Notes: a model not told the origin generated them from the letters alone. Shown: positions 20,913-34,328, numbered from the stretch's first letter. The stretch is DNA of 64,000 nucleotides from Ipomoea triloba (GCF_003576645.1 NC_044924.1:20917219-20981218); one strand, 5' to 3'. A program made the numbers and translations.

Positions 20913-20943
<31 letters not shown>

Positions 20944-21048
20944 ACACCTACGATCTTAAAGGTTGAAGGTACAATAATATGCTCTGGAAGAAGGGACAAT
21001 GTACATTAGAAATTTGGAAACGCAAAAATGTGCATGGTAAGGTAGAAA
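20820..21048. repeat. direct repeat, copy 1
   Basis: Shares a series of segments with 22166-22420 in the same order: ACTAAATTTAA, GATCACAATATTCAATTAAA, GATCAAATGCTCTTTAA, an (AT)n tract, TAACACCTACGA and AAGAAGGGACAATGT. The two copies differ by many substitutions and by AT-tract length, so the duplication is old. Confidence 0.75.
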
Positions 21049-21058
21049 ATATGAAATA

Positions 21059-22156
21059 GGCAAAAGAGTCAAATAGACCCATGTACTAACACTGATTGTT
21101 CATCCAACATCATGAACTAAAATATGGTCCATCTAAGTCATTATACTCCTAATTATTTTTCATCTAGCATTTTTAGCTCATTTCTAACAAGTAACATATC
21201 TAATTTGTTGACATGGAAAAATAAAATAATAAAAAAATGATGACATGTTATTTATATGAATGTTTTGGATGATTTTACCATATTTCATTAATGAAGAAAA
21301 TGATTTCTTGCAATGAAATAGGGTAGAAATCAAAGTTGTTATATAATGTTTTAATTGCAGTGTACTGCACGACTGTGTATGTATAGTGGGATATTCAAAG
21401 TTGTTCGGCAATGAAATTTCATGAAAATCGATATATTAAAATTAAATATAATAACTTAAGATATTATATTGGGTAAATTTTATTATTTTTTTAAAAATAA
21501 TTTAATTTTTATATGATCAATTTTCATGGAATCTCATTGTCGAACGACATTGAATACCCCGCTATACATACACAGTACACTCTGCTATACATACACAATA
21601 CACTGTAGTTGAAACTTTATATAGCAACTTTGATTTCTGCCATATTTCTTTCTAATAAATCATCCAAAAATACAATATCTTCAGTTATTCAATTATCCAA
21701 AAATCCAAAAATATTAATTTATTTTTAAAATAAAATAAAATTTACCCAATACAATATATCTTAAGTTATTATAAAAATAATTTAATTTTTCATATATCGA
21801 TTTCCATGAAATCTCATTGCCGAACGATAGTGAATACCCCGCTATACATACACTCATGTAATTAAAACTTTATATAACAATTTTGATTTCTACCATATTT
21901 CATTGCAAGAAATTATTTTTTTCATTAATGAAATATGATATAAATCATCCAAAACATCCATATAAATAACATGTAATCATTTTTTCTAATTTTATTTTTC
22001 CATATCATCAAATTAGATGGGTTACTTGTTAGAAATAGGCTAAAATGCTAGATGAAAAATAATTAAGAGTATAATGACCTAGATGGACCATATTTTAATT
22101 CATGGTGCTAGATGAACAATCAATAATAGTACATGGGCCTATTTGACCCTTTTGCC
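21059..22156. mobile_element. foldback Mutator-like element (non-autonomous), 1098 bp
   Basis: The ends are inverted: GGCAAAAGAGTCAAATAG at 21059 and CTATTTGACCCTTTTGCC ending at 22156. The inverted similarity continues for several hundred bases, including ATTCATGG/CATGAACT-type segments and the ACATACAC cluster near the middle. A perfect 9-base duplication TATGAAATA flanks it (21050-21058 and 22157-22165), the length typical of Mutator-like elements. No transposase frame is present. It was inserted at the junction of the two direct repeats. Confidence 0.85.
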
Positions 22157-22165
22157 TATGAAATA

Positions 22166-22275
22166 ATTATTAAAAAGACTAAATTTAACGCATGATCTAA
22201 CACAAATCATAAACGATCACAATATTCAATTAAAATTAGTAATTAGTGATTCATTTACGATCAAATGCTCTTTAA

Positions 22276-22333
<58 letters not shown>

Positions 22334-22420
22334 CACCTACGAACTTAAAGGTTGAAGACACAACAATGTGCACTGTAAGGCACAACAATGTGCTGTATAA
22401 GAAGGGACAATGTGCATTAA
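22166..22420. repeat. direct repeat, copy 2
   Basis: Counterpart of 20820-21048, with a longer (AT)n tract at about 22284-22332. See copy 1. Confidence 0.75.
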
Positions 22421-23081
22421 TTATTGGTAGGCGTGGAAGAAAAAAATTAACTTACACAAAATTACCATATTACTACCGCAACTTTTTTTTATTTATAAAT
22501 TGCTTCATATTGAACATTGATCTAGACTGAATCAATGGATGAGATTAAACCTTTTTTTTTTTTACCTAAGGCTTCTTTTTCACTTGATCCCTTATATATA
22601 TATATATATATATACCTTTTTGCTTCATGAGAACTGAAAATGCAAATAAGAGAGCAAGAGTGGAAAATGAGAATTAAAAAAGTCCAACTTTTTCAAATAA
22701 CTTTTCCTCTCTTTTTGCAATAGCTATGGAGTTTCAAAGTTGAGTTCAAAACTTGGACATTTTTTTGTGTTGCTTTACTTTTTCAAAACATTGGTACTTC
22801 GCTGAATGTTGTTGGAGCTTCTTGTAAAAGCTATAATATCCTCCATCTGCTGCATTTTTCAATATCCAAGAGGTTGGTTCTCTTGCTAAAAAACTAGTGG
22901 AGACAAAAAAATAATAGTGCATATCCATTAGGTTTTTTACTTGTGAAATTAGCTTTAATATATATTGGTGACAATTGCAAGTGTTGAAAGAGATTCTTTT
23001 TAGTCAACTAGTTTTATATTTTTTCTTTTAACTTTGAAAATATTAGACAACAAAAATTATAGACACCTTTTTTTTTTTTTG
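22421..23081. other. AT-rich sequence, no gene supported
   Basis: Contains an AT microsatellite (about 22593-22614) and homopolymer T tracts. A minus-strand open stretch at 22746-22928 has no recognised domain. Confidence 0.4.
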
Positions 23082-23261
23082 AAGGAATTGTCTTCAGGTG
23101 GTGAGGTCACCACACCAATAAAAGATCTCAAAAAAGATGTTGAAATTGAAATAATTGGATTTGGATCTTCCAATAACAGCATTAAACGTAGCTTGAATGA
23201 TTCATTTTCATCCAATGTTGGGAAGAAGGCCAAATCGATTGTGAAGATAGAAAAACCTTGA
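23082..23261 (+). pseudogene. possible terminal exon of a Helitron RPA-like gene
   Basis: After a T-rich tract ending TTTGAAG, a clean frame of about 59 residues reads ELSSGGEVTTPIKDLKK and ends KKAKSIVKIEKP before TGA. Codon use and an acidic/basic tail ending KIEKP resemble the C-terminal tail of the replication-protein-A-like proteins carried by plant Helitrons. No upstream OB-fold exon can be identified here, so it is an orphan fragment. Similarity is from memory and short, hence low confidence. Confidence 0.35.
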
Positions 23262-23782
23262 AATTGAACAAGGGTCGGAGTTATTTGGTGAATTATTTAT
23301 GACATTTGATGAGATAATTTGAAAGTTATGTTGAATTAGTTTGCATTTATGTTGGTATAAGTATTTTTTTAATTTGTCGTGTTGAAGTAAATTTGGATTT
23401 GTGTTATAAACCAGATTTTTCTGCTGTTAAATGTTTCATTAAATATATTTATTCCCATATATTATATTTTATTACTCTTTTTTTAAGAGATATTTTATTA
23501 CTCTTAGATTAATAATCTATATCTATATATAGCAGAAGTGCCTGAAGGAGTTTTCCCCCCAAAACTATAGGGCATTTTAGTAACAACATAATTAATATAA
23601 TTAAATAAAAAAAATTCTTATTTTGTTAATAATATAATTAATTAATATATCTCCACCCCTCTTAATTTCTTACCTTTTTCACCTCTATCTCATCCAAAAT
23701 GAAAGGCATTTTAGTAATAATATAATTAAGGAATCAAACTGTTCCGGTCTTTTCTTTGGCTCTCTTGGTCAATAGCTTTTGC

Positions 23783-24838
23783 ATGGCGACTACGGTGACG
23801 AACAAAGGGGTGGCTGCGGTCACTGCACGCTGGGCTGATATGGTGCTCGAAGATGAAGAGGAGGCTTTTGAACCGGCTGTTACGGAAGTAGCGCCTGACG
23901 GAGTTGCGGCGGTAGAGACCTGGCCACTTGTGGGAAGGTTTCTAACTGCGAAGCTCGTGAAGTTGGAATATATGAGGCAAGTTATGGCGTCGGTCTGGAA
24001 GCCTGTTAAGGGGGTTCAGGTGACGGAGCTGCAACCGAATCTCTTTATGTTTGTTTTCTTTCACGCCTCGGATATGCACTATGTCATTGATGAAGGGCCT
24101 TGGTCGTTCGAGAATTGTACGTTGGTCTGTCAACCGGTGAAAGATGGGGTACTGCTAGTTAATGTGCCTTTGGACTCAGTCGACATGTGGGTTCAACTCC
24201 ATGATCTCCCCTATGGCTACACCTCTTCGACGATACTTGAACAGATCGGCAACTATCTTGGGACTTTTGTGAAAGGGGATGATCGGTTCGCTGGGGCACC
24301 ATGGCTCGATTTCTATCGAATTCGGGTGGCTATGCCGGTGCACAAACCTATCAAGCGCCGTATGAAGTTACTCAAACGGGATAAAACATGGTGTTGGGTC
24401 TCGTTTAAGTACGAGCGGCTGCATGGTTTCTGTTTTTTCTGTGGTATGATGGGGCACACTTATAAATTCTGCTTGAAGGCTAGGGAGGCGGCTGGTTCTG
24501 TGGAGCAGTACCCATTTGGGCCAGATTTGCGTGCGGGATCCCGGCGGGGGCCACGAGCTGTTGGGGAGAGCTGGTTGGTACCGGTCGGTGGAGAGCCTCG
24601 TTCGGGTGAGGGGAATGTATCGGTAACTGGTGCCCATAGTGACGTACCTGCAGCGATGGTTATGTTGGATCAAAAGGATGGTGAGGAGGAGGTGGTGGCT
24701 GTGTCGAAACGCCAATGAGAAACAGTGGTAACTGGAGGCAAGCGACGGGGAAGTGGAAGTAGTGATGTTGTCATGTTAGAGGTGTTAAAAAACTTGCTTA
24801 CGGCGGGCTCTAGAACCCAGACCCGCCCATCACAATGA
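23783..24838 (+). pseudogene. LINE-1 ORF1, zinc-knuckle RNA-binding protein (one stop)
   Basis: The first real ATG is at 23783 (MATTVTNKG); an upstream TTG in frame is not a likely start. The protein has a DUF4283-type N-terminal domain and a CCHC knuckle with C217, C220, H225 and C230 (CFFCGMMGHTYKFC). TGA at 24716-24718 interrupts it, but the frame stays open afterwards for 39 codons to TGA at 24836-24838. The first TGA is best explained as CGA to TGA. In plant LINEs this protein packages the element RNA and helps its nuclear delivery. The final TGA overlaps the ORF2 start as ATGA. Confidence 0.85.
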
Positions 24839-27800
24839 GTATCATCAGCTGGAACTGTCGAGGTTTGGGGTGTCCTCGTACAGTTCGTGAACTATTGGGC
24901 TTAGTGTCCAAACAACGCCCCATGTTCGTCTTCTTAATGGAGACTAAAGCTAGAGAGGAGACGGTGGAGTTTTTATGTGTTAGATTGGGCTTCGAAGGTT
25001 TGTTATGTGTTAAGCGATCTGGTTTGGGAGGTGGGCTTGCTTTGTTCTGGCGTGACAAGGATATAGCGACGGTCCTTGGTTACGCTCACAATTTTATTGA
25101 TGTGAAAGTTTCTTTACCGAATATGGCAAGCTACCGATTGACGTGTTACTATGGGTTCCCGGAACGAGCAAGACGCGTTGAGTCTTGGGATTTACTTCGC
25201 CAGCTTCGAGACCGCTCCACTTTGCCTTGGGTGGTTCTCGGGGATTTCAACGACTTAACTTGTCAGTCTGAGAAGAGAGGTCCGCATCCGCATCCAAATA
25301 CCCTAATACAGGGTTTCACAGATGCGCTATAGGATTGTCGGCTCATGGACTTGGGTATGGTTGGTAATCGTTTTACATGGGAACGAGGCCGGGGTTCGGA
25401 AGCATGGGTGGAGGAGCGGCTAGACAGGGTTGTGACCACGTTAGAGTGGTCAGAGCTTTTTGAGGATGCGACAGTGCATAATCTTCTTACATTGACCTCG
25501 GATCATAATGCTATCCACCTTGACGTGGAGTCCCACCCGTCGCGGCCAGTAACACGCAGATTTAGATTTGAATCTGCATGGCTATATGATGAAGGCTGCA
25601 TGGCAATTGTTGAACGTGCTTGGGGGCTTAGTACCGGTCAGCCGTTTCAACACCGCATTCTGGGCTGTGGGCAACAACTATGGAAGTGGGGAGGGGCTCA
25701 TTATACCAAGTTTGGTCACCGAATTTCAATTCTGCGCAGCAAGTTGAATGCTCTTCGTGAAAATCGGACACCAGGGGCCTTGTCTGCATACTCGAGACTG
25801 GAGTCGGAGCTATTAGTACTCCTTGCTCAGGAGGAAACCTTTTGGCGTCAACGATCGAAGCAGTTGTGGCTGAAGGAGGGCGATAGTAATACAAAGTATT
25901 TTCATAAAGCGGCCACGGCGAGGAGACGGCAGAACCGTTTGGTGAAATTGAAGGATCGTGACGGTCACTGGGTAGAAGGGCCTGCCCTTGATGCCGAGGT
26001 ACTACGCTACTATACTGAAATCTTTGAAACGGCAACCACTAACGTGGCTTTTTTTCATAATGTGCAAACCCGTGTTTCGAATGATATGAATAGAAGGCTA
26101 CTGAGGCCTTTCAAACACGAGGAAGTCAAGATAGCTGTTTTCGAGATGGCCCCAGAGAAATCACCTGGGCCGGATGACATGACTCCGGCCTTCTATCACC
26201 GTTTCTGGTCTGTAGTGGGGCATGATCTATCCTGCTTTGTTCTAAATTGTCTAAATACGTGCTCCATGCCACAAGGACTTAATGACACGAACATTGTTCT
26301 TATCCCAAAGAAAAAGGTGCCAGATACAGTGGCTGATTTGAGGCCGATAGCGCTTTGTAACGTAGCCTATAAGGTGATCGCTAAGGTGGTGGCTAATCGC
26401 ATGAAGGAAGTACTCGATGATATTATCTCTCCTAGCCAAAGTGCGTTTGTGAAAAACAGGCTGTTGTCTGACAATATCATCGTAGCTGGAGAGATTGGGC
26501 ATTATTTAAAACAATCACGTCAAGGTGTAGATGGCTGGGCGGCATTGAAGCTTGACATGGCCAAGGCTTACGATAGAATGGAGTGGTCTTTTTTGGAGGG
26601 TATGTTAGTTGCACTGGGTTTTCACCAAGATTGGATCCAACTACTATTGATGTGTGTCACCACGATTCGCTACAATGTGACGGTTAACGGTGAGTCGGTT
26701 GGTACTGTAGTTCCGACTAGGGGCATCAGGCAAGGTGACCCCCTCTCGCCATATCTGTTCATTATATGCTCGGAGGGTCTCTCGCTCTTGCTTCAATTGG
26801 CAGAGGCTCGAGGAGACATCCATGGTGTTAAAGTTGCGAGAGGTGCCCCACCCGTTTCACATCTTCTTTTTGCCGATGATACCCTTCTTTTCTTTAAGGC
26901 TAACCTAAGGGAGACTCAGGCAATCAAGAACGCCCTCGACATGTACTGTGGAGCTTCAGGTCAGGCAATAAATTATGGGAAGTCCAATATCATGTTTAGC
27001 CCTAGCACGTCTACTGAATCGAGGGAGGCTGTAGCGACTCTCCTGAATGTGCGTACTTCTACTGATTTAGGCAAATATCTTGGTCTGCCTTCATTTATGG
27101 GGCAAAACAAGACTGCTACGTTCCGGTTTTTGGAGTAGAGACTAAAAGAAAGGCTTGATTCATGGCGTCATAAATTTATTTCCAAGGCTGGAAAAGAGAT
27201 TATTCTGAAGTGCGTAGCGCAGGCCCTCCCAATTTTCGCCATGTCAATTTACCTACTACCGAAGTCAATTTGTAATCGCCTTGAGAAGTTAATGAATCGG
27301 TTTTGGTGGGTAGGTGGGGACTCAGGCAGCGGGGGAATCCATTGGTTAAGCTGGGATAGATTGTGTACCCCAAAACATTACGGTGGTCTGGGCTACAAAA
27401 GGATCCATGAGTTTAATGTTGCTCTCCTGGCTAAGCAAGGGTGGCGTCTGTTATCTAATCCGGATTCCTTAGTTAGCAATGCTAAGCTCGGCTCTAACTC
27501 AAGTTATATTTGGCAGAGCATATTGGCAGGCCAAACACTACTAAGGACGGGGGTGGTGCAGCGGATTGGGAATGGACTGGACTCTATGATTTGGGGCACG
27601 CCATGGCTTGCGGATTCAAATGATCCAAAGCTCCACACTCCATGCATTACATCTCTTGCACAAGCGAAGGTCAATGGGTTAATGAACCAATCAGGCTCCT
27701 GGGATGAGGATGTTATTAAGGATCTATTCGAGCCTTCGGATGTACCTAGGATACTGGCCACCCTAGTCTCGCCCGATTCTCACGATGTGTGGCGTTGGCA

Positions 27801-28818
27801 AGGTGATATACGTGGTATTTATTCTGTTCGTCAAGGTTACAGACTTCTAACACCGAATTATACACATGCAGATCCACAAATGCAATTTGTTGAGTGGAGG
27901 AAGCTATGGAAACTGCCGGTTCCCCCAAAAGTCAAGAACTTTCTTTGGAGATGCATGAGGTATGTTCTGCCGGTTCGTGAAACATTAAAAACTAGACATG
28001 TGTGGGCTGGGGGTGGGTGTCCGTTCTGCTCCTTTGATATGGAGACGATGGACCATCTGTTTTGTTCATGCCTGACTGTAGCTCAGGTTTGGCATAACTC
28101 TTCCATTTCACACCATGATAGCTTAATCATGCTTGTAAATGGTTGTTTGTGCAGTCCGAGTGTGAAGGAGGCGATCCATGTAGCAGCAAAGCTCTGGTTA
28201 TTATGGTCTGCAAGGAACGATGTGGTCTGGAAGGGTAAGCCCTTGTGCGTTGCTAATCTTTTAAACCACGCTGTGCGGATGTGTGACCTATGGTATTCGG
28301 TATATAGTAGGGGGGATGTTGCTGCTGGAGTCAGTCCGAGTGAAGCTAGCTGGATTCCACCACCGCCTAACCGGATCAAATGCAATGTGGATGCGGCAGT
28401 GTATGGGGATGGTGCTGGTTTCGGGCTGGTATTAAGGGACCACACTAGGGCTTTTGCCTCAGCCTTTAATGCTCGTCTTGACTGTGGCAATGACCCGTAC
28501 TTAGCAGAAGCCATGGCGGTTAGGGAGGCACTATCATGGTTGAAGAGCAATGGCTACGCCAATTTTATTCTAGAAACTGATAATTTAAATTTCTGCTCTA
28601 GTTTTAATTCATGTATTTTGGATTTGTCGTACGTAGGTTTATTAATTAAGCAATGTCGTAGTATTGCCAATGACATAGGGAATGTGTCTGTTCACCATGT
28701 CAGAAGGTCAGCGAATCATGTAGCTCATGTCTTAGCACGGGCAACAGGTTCTATGTCTGTCCTAGGGTCGTGGATGTCTGTTCCACCGGCCTGTATTGCT
28801 CATTTGGTTGGTTATTAA
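24835..28818 (+). pseudogene. LINE-1 ORF2: endonuclease, reverse transcriptase, RNase H (two stops)
   Basis: A single frame of 1328 codons is interrupted only by TAG at 25330-25332 and 27136-27138. The N-terminal apurinic-type endonuclease has SWNCRGLG, METKA, GDFND (about 135) and SDHNAIH. The reverse transcriptase has APEKSPGPDDM, LRPIALCNVAYK, LKLDMAKAYDRMEW, GIRQGDPLSP, the catalytic FADD at 679-682 and LGKYLGLP. A zf-RVT domain (about 1010-1090, CPFC...DHLFCSC) follows. The RNase H domain (about 1180-1310) has NVDAAVYGDG, LAEAMAVREAL, LETDN and HHVRRSANHVAH. The element nicks target DNA and primes reverse transcription there. The stops make this copy non-autonomous. Confidence 0.93.
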
Positions 28819-28859
28819 TGCAGCTTTGTTTACCTTTCAAAAAAAAGGAATCAAACTGT

Positions 28860-29969
28860 ATTAAATAAAAAAAAAATAGCCTAATCAAAAGAAACAATTG
28901 AACATAATCAAGCACCCTAACTACAATCTATTTTAATTAACTTACTTGATTATACTATTTAATTATAAAAATTTCTATTAATTCCTTAATAGAATATATT
29001 CAATTAGTTATTACGGATATTATTTCTGTCAACACCACAATGTAAAATAAATAAAATAAATATTGTTGAAAATCATTACAAATATGAGCATAATCGTTTA
29101 TTTTATATGTACCAAACCGATAAAATAATTATAAATTTTTTGAATTTATTGTGGTGTAGAATAAAATCAAATATTCATTGAAAATCATTCAAAATATGAG
29201 CAGAATCAAAATATATATCATTCTTTTAACTAAAATATTACATCACATGAGTATGAATACAATACTTTTGTCTTTCAACTCTGTTTTAAGGTACATTATT
29301 CCATACTCTTTTCAAACTACACATTTAAGCTATAATACTCATGAAGCAGCTGCTAGAATCAACCTCCATAAAACAGTCACGGAGAAGTCCCAAAAATCAT
29401 ACGGACGATAATATATTCTTTCATTAAATTAATAATTAAGGTTTTTTTTTGTTAGCCAATGCTTGGGAATTGACATACTTATCAGCTTAGGAATTCTTTG
29501 ATTTTTTTTTATAAAGACAATGCTTGGGAATTGATATACTTATAAGCTTAGGAATTAGGAATACTATATGGATTTTTATTATCGAGTATCTTTTATATAA
29601 TAATAATAATAATAATAATATAATAATAATAATAATAATGTAAAGAAAAAAATGACAATGTGAAGAAGAACACGATTGTAGCGTAAAAAATACTATTTCT
29701 TTTTTATTTATTTTTTCTATCAATATTTTTTTTTTTGTGTTTTCATAAAAGAGTAGGCCAGAAATCAATTTAATTTCATTTCAATTCTATTTTATTAATT
29801 TTTTCTATTTATCTTAATATGTTAATGGAATAACACAAAAGTAGAAATTATATTTGTTATTTTTTTTTCTTCAGAAAAAAGTATTATTTTTGTATTTTTC
29901 AATTTTTTTTAAAAAAAATACAAATATTCATATTTTTAATAGGATAAATAAATAGCTCTCCTAAGCTTT

Positions 29970-30019
<50 letters not shown>

Positions 30020-31058
30020 GTGTTAAAATAAACATTACAATGAAATTTTTTTAATAAAATGTTTCTTGCAATTATTTTATTAGTTGTACCTACTATTACA
30101 ATTAAGGATTTTTTTAAACAATTCAAAAACTACATTTTTCGAAATCAATTAAAAAGTTTAAATTTACAAAACATTAATTAACAGATAAAGGCCATAATTG
30201 CATTTTCAATAATAATAAAATATGATACTAAATAAATACAGTAGTAGTATTTCTATAATTATTTTCAATCTATTTTGGGTGCAATGCATATTTTCAATTT
30301 TTTTTTCTTTTTTTTTTTGCTTGCAATCATTCATACTCCTTTGTCCTTACATAATTTTATAAACAGCTATATAATTATGTATTTCTTAAATTCAACTATC
30401 AGGAACACTAAGATTAGTGATTAACAATGATGTTATGGCTACTACCAAGAATAAGATACTATTCACATTTGGTCAAAATTTGGAAGGTATGACTACATTG
30501 CACACATTTTCAAGTACTACATCTATTAATAAAAATGGAACTTTTAAAATAGTTTCTTGCGTTTATTGTAATCATACAAATAATCGTTTATCTACATTAT
30601 ATTATTCAAACATTTAAAATTGTTATTATATTGTTTTAGGAGTAAAAACTGAAATATTTTTTAGTAGGGATAAACGGTAAATTGTCAGCTACCAATAATG
30701 CATTGCAAAATAAGTATGGTGCATCTACATCCACTTGAATTTCTTCCCAACAAATAAGATATCCTTTAAGTGATATCACAAACGGTATGTGTTTTTTTAA
30801 AAAAAAATTAATAATGTCATGACTAAGAATTTATAATCTATGTTTCAAATAATTTTTTTAATAGTAGGGAACCGAGATGACCATTTCAATCCTGTATTCA
30901 ACACAGTACCTTCACCATCATTAACTTATTCTTCTATGGATACTAATAATGGTAACCTTTATTTTAAACAAAGTCACTGTATTTGTATAATAATTTGTAC
31001 TATTAGTATTTCACTACATATACACATTTAATTGTATAGATGTTTCAATAATGATTTT
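28860..31058 (+). other. Helitron-1 interior, non-coding remnants
   Basis: AT-rich sequence with (AAT)n at about 29598-29638 and (AT)n at about 29971-30015. Short open stretches at 30417-30617 and 30840-31031 could be upstream exons of the Helitron gene, since they lie in the right place and strand, but they show no recognisable domain. Confidence 0.4.
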
Positions 31059-31067
31059 TTAATATAA

Positions 31068-31593
31068 GAGTCATTTTCATTTTTGGTCCTACTGTTATTG
31101 GGGCATTGCCAATTTTAGTCCACCTCATTAATTTTTGCCACATTGCGGCTAGTCTTATTTAGTCATTGCCACTTTTAGTCCACTGTTAAAATTTTCGTCA
31201 AATAACCGTCTAAAATAGGGGTATTTTTTTTTTATCTTTTCATGCTTTGATCATCTCCTTTACCCTTTGTAGTGGTTTTCCTTACAGATTTTCATCCAAT
31301 GAAGAGGTCCAGCGAAAGCCATGGCTTTGTAATGTGGCTCACATGGCTTTCGCCGGACCTCTTCAATGGATGAAAATGTGTAACGAAAACCACTACAAAG
31401 GGTCAAGGAGATGACCAAAGCATGAAAAGACAAAAAATGCCCCTATTTTGGACGACAATTTGACAAAAATTTTAACGGTGGACTAAAAGTGGCAAGGACT
31501 AAATAAGACTGGTCACAATGTGACAAAAATTAATGAAGTGGACTAAAATTGGCAATGCTCCAATAACAATAGGACCAAAAATGGAAATGACTC
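31068..31593. mobile_element. foldback Mutator-like MITE, 526 bp
   Basis: Almost the whole element is two inverted arms: GAGTCATTTTCATTTTTGGT at the left end and ACCAAAAATGGAAATGACTC at the right, with the turn near 31330 (GGCTTTGTAATGTGGCTCACA). A perfect 9-base duplication TTAATATAA flanks it (31059-31067 and 31594-31602). No coding capacity. It sits just upstream of the Helitron gene remnant. Confidence 0.88.
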
Positions 31594-31681
31594 TTAATAT
31601 AACTACTAAATAATGTGTGTATTTTAAATAATTTGTTAATAATATTTTGTCATAATAATGTTTTGATATAATTACTCAGAA

Positions 31682-33562
31682 TATTGGGATTTTGGAAATC
31701 CAGACTATATATGCCAACATTGTTCTACAACATTTTGGTACGAAGAAAGATTAGAGTTAAGATATAGAAGTAAGGAATAAAAGTATTCATTATGCTGCTT
31801 TCAGGGTAAAATTAAACTGCCACCATTAAAAGGACCTCTTGAAATTTTGCACAAGTTATATTTTGAAACATCAAATAAAAGCAAGCATTTTTTAGACAAT
31901 ATTCGGTCTTACAATAACATGTTCTCCTTCACTTCCATGGGTGGCAAGATTGATTCCACTCAAAACCAAGGCAATTCTCCTCCAATATTTAAACTGCATG
32001 GTCAAAATTTCCATCTAATTGGAAGTCTTTTGCCAGTTCAAGGTGAGAGGCCTAAGTTTGCACAACTCTACATTTATGAGACCCAGAATGAAGTCAGAAA
32101 TTGGATACATTCTGTGAGGTTAGCCCTAGATTTACCTAGACAAATCATGCGATCTATAATTTTTTCACTGAATTGTTTAATTTTATTTAGACACATGAAA
32201 CGTGTTAGCATTTGTTACAGGCAAACTAAAAACAATGATGACCTGCACCTTGAAATTGTAAATGATTTATGAAACATGCTAGATCTCAACAATGTTTTGG
32301 TGAAGTCTTTTAGAATAGTGGGAAAAAAAATCCAAGACGAAGGTTGTACAGATGTAAGGCTAAAACTTATTGGTAAGAGAAAGAGGGATGCAAGAACGTA
32401 TAATATTCCATCAGTATCTGAAGTAGCTGCTTTAATTGTTGGTGATTTTGACGAAACGATGGGGGATAGGGACATAATAATAGAGACTCAAATGGGTGAA
32501 TATAATTGCAACGTATTACTGAATTACATCCTGCTTACCTTGGTCTGCAATATCCGTTACTTTTTCCTTATGGTGAAGATGGCTACAGAGAAAATGGCTA
32601 CTGAGGCAAGATATTTTGCATGCAACAATAAATGCATCTTACCTATGGAGGTATTGCAAAGTGCTACGTTTGACAAAGAATATGAGACTCCAAAACTCAA
32701 CCTCAAATAATGATTATGCACAACTGAAACAATTTTCTAAATGGATTGCGAAAATTGGAGATGGCAAAATTGAGGGGCAAACAGATGAATGTGAATACAT
32801 AGAGATACCTGGACACATACTCTTACAGTATTCTACAGATCCCATTAAAGCAATTGTGGAAAGCACGTATCCATCATTCTCAAGTATAATTGATGATCCA
32901 TCGTACTTACAAAACAGGGCGATATTGGCACCAACACTTGACATGGTACATTCTATAAATGAATATATGAGTTCTTTAAACACGTCTGAAGGAAGTACAT
33001 ATTTGAGCTGTGATAGTACTTGCAAATCTGATTCTAATTTTGATATGTTAGTTGATGTTCACACTCTAGAATTTTTAAATGGAATCAAGTGTTCAGGTGT
33101 ACCCAATCATGCATTGACATTGAAAGTTGACACTCCAGTTATGCTCTTAAGAAACATTGACCACTCAATTGGTTTATGTAATGGCACAAGAATGGTAATT
33201 ACTAAACTTGGAAACTATGTTCTGGAAGCAAGGGTATTGTCCGGAAGCAGTGCATGTGAGAAAGTACTAATACCAAGAATGTCATTGACTCCATTAGACT
33301 TGAGGTTGCCCTTTAAATTCGAAGAAGACAATTTCCATTAATTGTCTCATATGTAATGACGATTAATAAGAGTCAAGGACAACCGCTTTCTCATGTAGGC
33401 CTATTCTTGAAAAAACTTGTCTTTAGTCATGGACAATTATATGTTGTAGTTTCCAGGGTCACTACTCCAGAGGGGTCGAAAATATTGATTTGTGACAGTG
33501 AAAGCACCAGAACAACTTCAACAGCAAACATTGTATACAAGAAAGTTTTTCAGAATTTGTAA
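31682..33562 (+). pseudogene. Helitron Rep/helicase remnant with internal deletion
   Basis: It begins YWDFGNPDYICQHC (zinc-like CxxC) and continues through NMFSFTSMGGKID, KLHGQNFHLIGSLLP and PKFAQLYIYETQNEVRN, all marks of the N-terminal Helitron domain. After GDFDETMGDRDIIIETQ the frame shifts; the next frame reads LQYPLLFPYGEDGYRE. At about 32594-32608 it jumps to INASYLWRYCKVLRLTKNMR, which is deep inside the helicase. The Rep catalytic region and helicase motifs I-II are therefore deleted. The C-terminal PIF1-type part is present (VDTPVMLLRNID, NGTRMVI, TINKSQGQ, LYVVVSRVTTPEG) with another frame change near 33330. Helitron RepHel drives rolling-circle transposition; this copy cannot. Confidence 0.88.
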
Positions 33563-34043
33563 ATATTCGACTTCATTCTAAAATAATATTTTAATATTAT
33601 AGTTGTTATTAAATTTATTATCTTCTTTACTTTCTAAATAAAATTTACTACAGTAGCAATGAAAATCATTATGTTTTAATTTCGAGTACTTTTAATTTCA
33701 GACTATTGTATAATTTTTTTTAACTTTTCAAACATATTTATTATACAAAAAAAAAAAACAATTATGGGAACAAAACTATTTTAAATTAGGTAATTTAAAA
33801 CAACTTTAAAATACAGTTTGATTCCAATTATCTTTGCACATCTTAATGATTTTTAAAATTATTTACACTTTTTCCCATATTTATTTAGATAGTAATACAA
33901 TTACATATCGAGACATATATTATTCATACTTTTACACTTATCTTATCATTGAACAAATATACACTAAAAAATATTATAATTATTTATTGTTTATAATTTA
34001 ACCTCTAATTTTATTATTTAAATATCTAATAGAAAAATATTAT
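33563..34043 (+). other. Helitron-1 3' non-coding region
   Basis: AT-rich sequence between the end of the helicase remnant and the terminal hairpin. Nothing further is seen. Confidence 0.5.
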
Positions 34044-34070
34044 CCGTGCATCGCACGGGTAAAATACTAG
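34044..34070 (+). other. Helitron-1 3' hairpin and CTAG end
   Basis: Stem CCGTGC/GCACGG with loop ATC, then GTAAAATACTAG. A host T follows at 34071. The same hairpin recurs at 36219-36233. Confidence 0.85.
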
Positions 34071-34279
34071 TTAAAATAAAGGCAAATTGCAAATTCTTAA
34101 TATAATAATAATGATCGGATAATAACAGGAGTGATTATTATTAATAAATGAAAATTGCAATGAAAGGAAAGTGATGCCAATTGCAATGATTTAATAAAGA
34201 CAAATTGCATACAATAAAAGAGAAATTGCATACCAACATACATTATATAAAAGGCAATAATTCTTAATCGGTGAAAAAC

Positions 34280-34325
<46 letters not shown>

Positions 34326-34328
<3 letters not shown>

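Larger units (their letters stand above)
23743..28846 (+). mobile_element. LINE-1: L1-type retrotransposon, nearly intact
   Basis: A 15-base target duplication, AAGGAATCAAACTGT, lies at 23728-23742 and 28845-28859. The right copy directly follows an eight-base A tail, with two A's shared. Two open frames are present in LINE order: a zinc-knuckle protein, then endonuclease, reverse transcriptase and RNase H. The 5' UTR is only 40 bases, so slight 5' truncation is possible. GC content and codon use stand out from the surrounding DNA. Only three premature stops were found and no frameshift, so the insertion is young. Confidence 0.95.
23516..34070 (+). mobile_element. Helitron-1 (degraded, carrying a LINE and a MULE)
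   Basis: A candidate 5' TC at 23516-23517, preceded by A, leads into AGCAGAAGTGCCTG (23531-23544). The 3' end has the hairpin CCGTGC-ATC-GCACGG (34044-34058) followed by CTAG at 34067-34070, then T. This fits insertion between A and T without target duplication. Rep/helicase remnants lie near the 3' end (31682-33562). LINE-1 (5.1 kb) and a 526-bp MULE are nested inside, leaving about 5 kb of Helitron. Pairing of this 5' end with this 3' end is an inference. Confidence 0.65.
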